Shown: one piece after another, positions 6,038-8,444 of the stretch
Layout of the letters: the number at the start of each line of letters is the position of its first letter
Numbering within the stretch: the stretch's first letter is position 1
Assembly (NCBI GenBank): GCA_030824835.1
Contig: JAPJRA010000127.1
Location: 1 to 8,444 of the forward strand
DNA: 8,444 nucleotides
Reading direction: 5' to 3'
From: Geminicoccaceae bacterium
GTDB lineage: Bacteria > Pseudomonadota > Alphaproteobacteria > Geminicoccales > Geminicoccaceae
Made by a program: the position numbers and the translations under genes
The notes under the pieces: model-generated
The model's database searches: none
The model's input: the letters and a program-made list of their open reading frames with translations, nothing else
Told to the model about the DNA's origin: nothing

Positions 6038-7499
6038 CGATCGCCAGCAGCCGGTCGAGGTCGAGGCAGCCCTCCAGATGCGCGGCCAGCCCGTCCAGCG
6101 CGGCCTCGACGCGCGCCTCGTAGGCGAGCTTCTGCCCGACGCGGCCACGAATCCTGCCGAGCAGCGCATGGCGGAACCCGTCGGACGAGAGGAGGCCGTG
6201 CAGGTAGCAGCCCATGATGCGCCCGTCAGCGCTCACGGCACCGTCGGTCCCGCCAGCCGTCCGCAGCATCGGCCGCCCGCACGCCGGCCCGGTCGTCCGC
6301 CCCATGTGGATCTCGTAGCCGCGGACCGATTCGCCGGTCGCCAGCTCGACGCCGTCGCGCAGCGCCAACGTCTTGGCCGGCTCCAGCAGCGTGTCGACCT
6401 CGAGCAGGCCCAGGCCCACGACCTCCCCGGCGGCGCCTTCGAGTCCGCGCGGATCCGCGATGCGCCGACCCAGCATCTGGTAGCCGCCGCACAGGCCCAG
6501 CACCCAGCCGCCGCGGCGCACATGGGCCAGGATGTCGATATCCCACCCCTCGTGGCGCAGCACGGCGAGATCGGCCAGCGTGGCCTTGCTGCCGGGCAGC
6601 AGGACGAGGTCGGCGGCTGCCGGCAACGGCTCACCGGGCTCCAGAACGCGCAGCACCACGCCGGGCTCGGCCGCCAGAGGGTCGAGATCGTCGAAATTGG
6701 CCAGCCGCGGCAGCCGTGGCACCGCAACCGTGATCGTGCCGTCGCCGGCCAGCCCGTCGCGGGCGAGCTCGGCCAGCCCCATCATGTCCTCCTTCGGCAG
6801 GGCGGACGCCGGCGCGAACCAGGTCACGACGCCCAGCGAGCTCAGGCCGGTATGCTGCCCGATCACCGGATGGGCACCCTCGAACAGGGCCGGGTCACCG
6901 CGAAACTTGTTGACCACGTAGCCGGCGAGCAAGGCCCGCTCGGCCGGCTCCAGCAGCGCCACCGTCCCAACCAGCTGTGCGATCACGCCGCCGCGCTCGA
7001 TGTCGCCGGCCAACACCACGGGCACCTTGGCCGCCAGTGCGAAGCCCATGTTGGCGATGTCGCCGTCGCGCAGATTGACCTCGGCCGGGCTGCCGGCACC
7101 TTCGACCAGGACGAGGTCGCAGACCCGTCCCAGCCGGTCGAAGCTGTCCAGGACCCGGGGCAGCAGCAGCGGCTTCAGCGCATGATAGTCGCGGGCGCTG
7201 CAGCTGCGCAGCACCTGCCCCTGCACCACCACCTGCGCCCCCGTGTCACTTTGCGGCTTAAGGAGGACGGGGTTCATGTCGACGACGGCGTCGGTGCGGC
7301 AGGCCCGCGCCTGTAGCGCCTGCGCCCGGCCGATCTCGCCGCCGTCGCTGGTGACCGCCGCGTTGTTGCTCATGTTCTGCGGCTTGAACGGCCGCACGCG
7401 CAGGCCGCGCCGCGCAAATGCCCGGCACAGGCCTGCGACGAGCAGGGACTTGCCGGCGTTCGAGCAGGTGCCCTGGATCATCAGGCTCGGCGTGCGCAT
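6018..7499 (-). CDS. cobQ: Cobyric acid synthase CobQ
   Basis: This cytoplasmic enzyme (EC 6.3.5.10) uses ATP and glutamine to amidate four side-chain carboxylates of adenosylcobyrinic acid a,c-diamide, giving adenosylcobyric acid, the substrate of CobD. The N-terminal dethiobiotin-synthetase-like ATPase domain shows [20 protein letters not shown] (residues 7-26), [13 protein letters not shown] (38-50), [11 protein letters not shown] (75-85) and [20 protein letters not shown] (132-151). The class I glutamine amidotransferase domain shows [12 protein letters not shown] (300-311), the nucleophile Cys337 in [10 protein letters not shown], and His434 in CYLHGLL, all intact. The 493 residues match the usual length. 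ATG at 7499 fits the family start a few residues before the ATP loop; the frame stays open further upstream, but that part has no family character and would overlap the divergent dehydrogenase. The ribosome binding site is weak. Confidence 0.96.
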   Translation of the reverse strand: MRTPSLMIQGTCSNAGKSLLVAGLCRAFARRGLRVRPFKPQNMSNNAAVTSDGGEIGRAQALQARACRTDAVVDMNPVLLKPQSDTGAQVVVQGQVLRSCSARDYHALKPLLLPRVLDSFDRLGRVCDLVLVEGAGSPAEVNLRDGDIANMGFALAAKVPVVLAGDIERGGVIAQLVGTVALLEPAERALLAGYVVNKFRGDPALFEGAHPVIGQHTGLSSLGVVTWFAPASALPKEDMMGLAELARDGLAGDGTITVAVPRLPRLANFDDLDPLAAEPGVVLRVLEPGEPLPAAADLVLLPGSKATLADLAVLRHEGWDIDILAHVRRGGWVLGLCGGYQMLGRRIADPRGLEGAAGEVVGLGLLEVDTLLEPAKTLALRDGVELATGESVRGYEIHMGRTTGPACGRPMLRTAGGTDGAVSADGRIMGCYLHGLLSSDGFRHALLGRIRGRVGQKLAYEARVEAALDGLAAHLEGCLDLDRLLAIASAPPR

Positions 7500-7520
7500 G
7501 CGGGCTTCATGACGGCGCGC

Positions 7521-7534
7521 TTGCGGCAGATCAA
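7521..7534. promoter_or_regulatory. FixK/FNR-type box upstream of the alcohol dehydrogenase
   Basis: TTGCGGCAGATCAA fits the alphaproteobacterial FixK pattern TTG(A/C)-N6-(T/G)CAA and matches eight of the ten specified bases of the FNR consensus TTGAT-N4-ATCAA. Its centre (7527.5) is 41.5 bp before a start site that the TATGCT box would place at about 7569, the usual geometry of class II FNR/FixK activation. The site also lies 22 nt upstream of the cobQ start on the other strand. The assignment is pattern-based. Confidence 0.45.
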
Positions 7535-7555
7535 GCCTGCCGGTGCGGTGTCGAC

Positions 7556-7561
7556 TATGCT
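7556..7561 (+). promoter_or_regulatory. Possible -10 box for the alcohol dehydrogenase gene
   Basis: TATGCT resembles the sigma-70 -10 hexamer and lies 25 nt before the ATG at 7587. No recognisable -35 hexamer stands 16-18 nt upstream, as expected for a promoter that depends on an activator bound around -41.5. Confidence 0.4.
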
Positions 7562-7576
7562 GCGGGCAGCCCCGAG

Positions 7577-7582
7577 AGGAGG
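7577..7582 (+). promoter_or_regulatory. Strong ribosome binding site of the alcohol dehydrogenase
   Basis: AGGAGG within GAGAGGAGGAG lies 4 nt before the ATG at 7587 and 7 nt before the next in-frame ATG at 7590. The spacing slightly favours 7590, but either start changes the protein by only one Met. Confidence 0.85.
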
Positions 7583-7586
7583 AGCC

Positions 7587-8444
7587 ATGATGCAGGCGAT
7601 GCTGCTCGAGACCCCCGGCCAGGCGTTGCGTCTGGCCGACATCGCCACGCCCACTCCCGGCCCGGGCCAGGTGCTGGTGCGGGTGAAGGCCTGTGCCGTG
7701 TGCCGCACGGACCTCCACGTCGTCGACGGCGACCTGAAGGAGCCCAAGCTGCCGCTCGTGCCGGGGCATCAGATCGTGGGCGAGGTGGCGGCGTGCGGAG
7801 CCGACGTCAGGCAGTTCCGCTCCGGCCAGCGGATCGGCATCCCCTGGCTCGGCCATACCTGCGGTACCTGCCCCTATTGCCGCGGGCACCAGGAGAACCT
7901 CTGCGATGCGCCCGGGTTCACCGGCTACACGATCGACGGCGGTTATGCCGAGTATGCGGTCGCCGACGCCGCCTTCTGCTTTCCGCTGCCGGACGGCTAC
8001 GGCGATGCCGAGGCCGCACCGCTGCTCTGCGCCGGGCTGATCGGCTACCGGTCACTGCGCATGGCGGGCGATGCCCGCAGGCTCGGCATCTACGGCTTTG
8101 GCGCTGCCGCCCACATCGTGGCCCAGATCGCCCGCCACGAGGCGCGCGAGGTCTACGCCTTCACCCGCACCGGCGACGCGGCCGCACAGGCGTTCGCCAG
8201 GGCGATGGGGGCGGTGTGGGCTGGCGATTCCAACGAGCCGCCGCCGGTGCCGCTGGACGCGGCGCTGCTCTTCGCCCCGGTCGGCGCCCTCGTCCCGGCC
8301 GCCCTCGCGGCGGTGCGCAAGGGCGGCACCGTCGTCTGCGGCGGCATCCACATGAGCGACATCCCGAGCTTCCCTTATCGGCTACTGTGGGAGGAACGGG
8401 TCGTCCGCTCGGTCGCCAACCTCACCCGGCAGGACGCCATGAAC
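7587..8444 (+). CDS. Zinc-dependent alcohol dehydrogenase, TIGR02822/CAD2 type (C-terminus outside window)
   Basis: The first 286 residues of a medium-chain dehydrogenase/reductase are visible, still open at the right edge. The GroES-like catalytic domain shows catalytic zinc ligands in CAVCRTDLH (Cys39) and PGHQIVGEV (His61, with Gln where many relatives have Glu), and probably Cys148 in [10 protein letters not shown]. Structural zinc cysteines are at 92, 95, 98 and 106 ([15 protein letters not shown]). The nucleotide-binding fold follows with [18 protein letters not shown] (168-184), and the family-like stretch [17 protein letters not shown] lies near 252-268. The sequence closely fits the distinct zinc-binding subfamily I know as TIGR02822. 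Members are usually described as NAD(P)-dependent alcohol or aldehyde oxidoreductases; the physiological substrate is uncertain. About 40-50 residues should remain downstream. It is divergent from cobQ with an 87-nt gap containing a FixK/FNR-like box. Confidence 0.92.
   Translation, partial: MMQAMLLETPGQALRLADIATPTPGPGQVLVRVKACAVCRTDLHVVDGDLKEPKLPLVPGHQIVGEVAACGADVRQFRSGQRIGIPWLGHTCGTCPYCRGHQENLCDAPGFTGYTIDGGYAEYAVADAAFCFPLPDGYGDAEAAPLLCAGLIGYRSLRMAGDARRLGIYGFGAAAHIVAQIARHEAREVYAFTRTGDAAAQAFARAMGAVWAGDSNEPPPVPLDAALLFAPVGALVPAALAAVRKGGTVVCGGIHMSDIPSFPYRLLWEERVVRSVANLTRQDAMN

Noticed and set aside
6078..7316. A 412-codon open frame on the plus strand opposite cobQ
   Set aside because: Its translation is low-complexity, rich in Gln, Arg, Pro and His, with no recognisable domain. 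It lies fully antisense to the well-conserved cobQ and reflects high GC content.
7500..7889. N-terminal extension of cobQ by 130 residues
   Set aside because: The frame stays open, but the extension would overlap the divergent dehydrogenase, has antisense-type composition, and CobQ proteins start just before the ATP loop.
1..8444. CRISPR arrays, insertion sequences, attachment sites or rRNA/tRNA genes
   Set aside because: No regularly spaced repeats, transposase or integrase motifs, terminal inverted repeats with target duplications, or structural RNA genes were seen on either strand.

Overview
The window is GC-rich (by eye about two thirds G+C) and densely coded, with short gaps and several overlapping or nearly touching gene ends. 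The gene content suggests an alphaproteobacterium: a TadE/TadG-type pilus-assembly cluster with a DVTGS von Willebrand A protein, CobQ and CobD of the cobalamin pathway, and a BioC/NDUFAF5-like methyltransferase. I cannot place it lower than class from this sequence.

Layout. Positions 1-232 (minus) hold the N-terminal part of a SAM-dependent methyltransferase that leaves the window. Positions 282-1654 (minus) hold a MATE-family multidrug efflux transporter whose reading frame is broken once, near 930-950, beside a perfect 16-bp palindrome. Positions 1806-2156 (minus) hold a small YkvA/DUF1232 membrane protein. Positions 2157-2396 are non-coding and carry a possible hairpin terminator. Positions 2397-4976 (minus) are a compact three-gene operon: a TadG-like vWA protein followed by two TadE-like pseudopilins. 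Positions 5072-6037 (plus) hold cobD and 6018-7499 (minus) hold cobQ; they converge and overlap by 20 nt. From 7587 (plus) a zinc-dependent alcohol dehydrogenase of the TIGR02822/CAD2 type runs off the right edge.

How the genes work together. The Tad-like proteins probably build or anchor an extracytoplasmic structure, but no ATPase, secretin, prepilin peptidase or Flp pilin gene is visible here. CobQ amidates adenosylcobyrinic acid a,c-diamide to adenosylcobyric acid, and CobD attaches the aminopropanol arm to that product, so they catalyse consecutive steps of adenosylcobalamin synthesis. The dehydrogenase is divergent from cobQ. Its upstream region has a FixK/FNR-like box centred about 41.5 bp before a plausible start site, which suggests control by low oxygen.

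I see no clearly new multi-gene system. The best leads are the FixK/FNR-like promoter, the MATE frameshift beside a palindrome, the calcium-binding-type duplication in one TadE protein, and the apparently isolated TadG-TadE-TadE operon.
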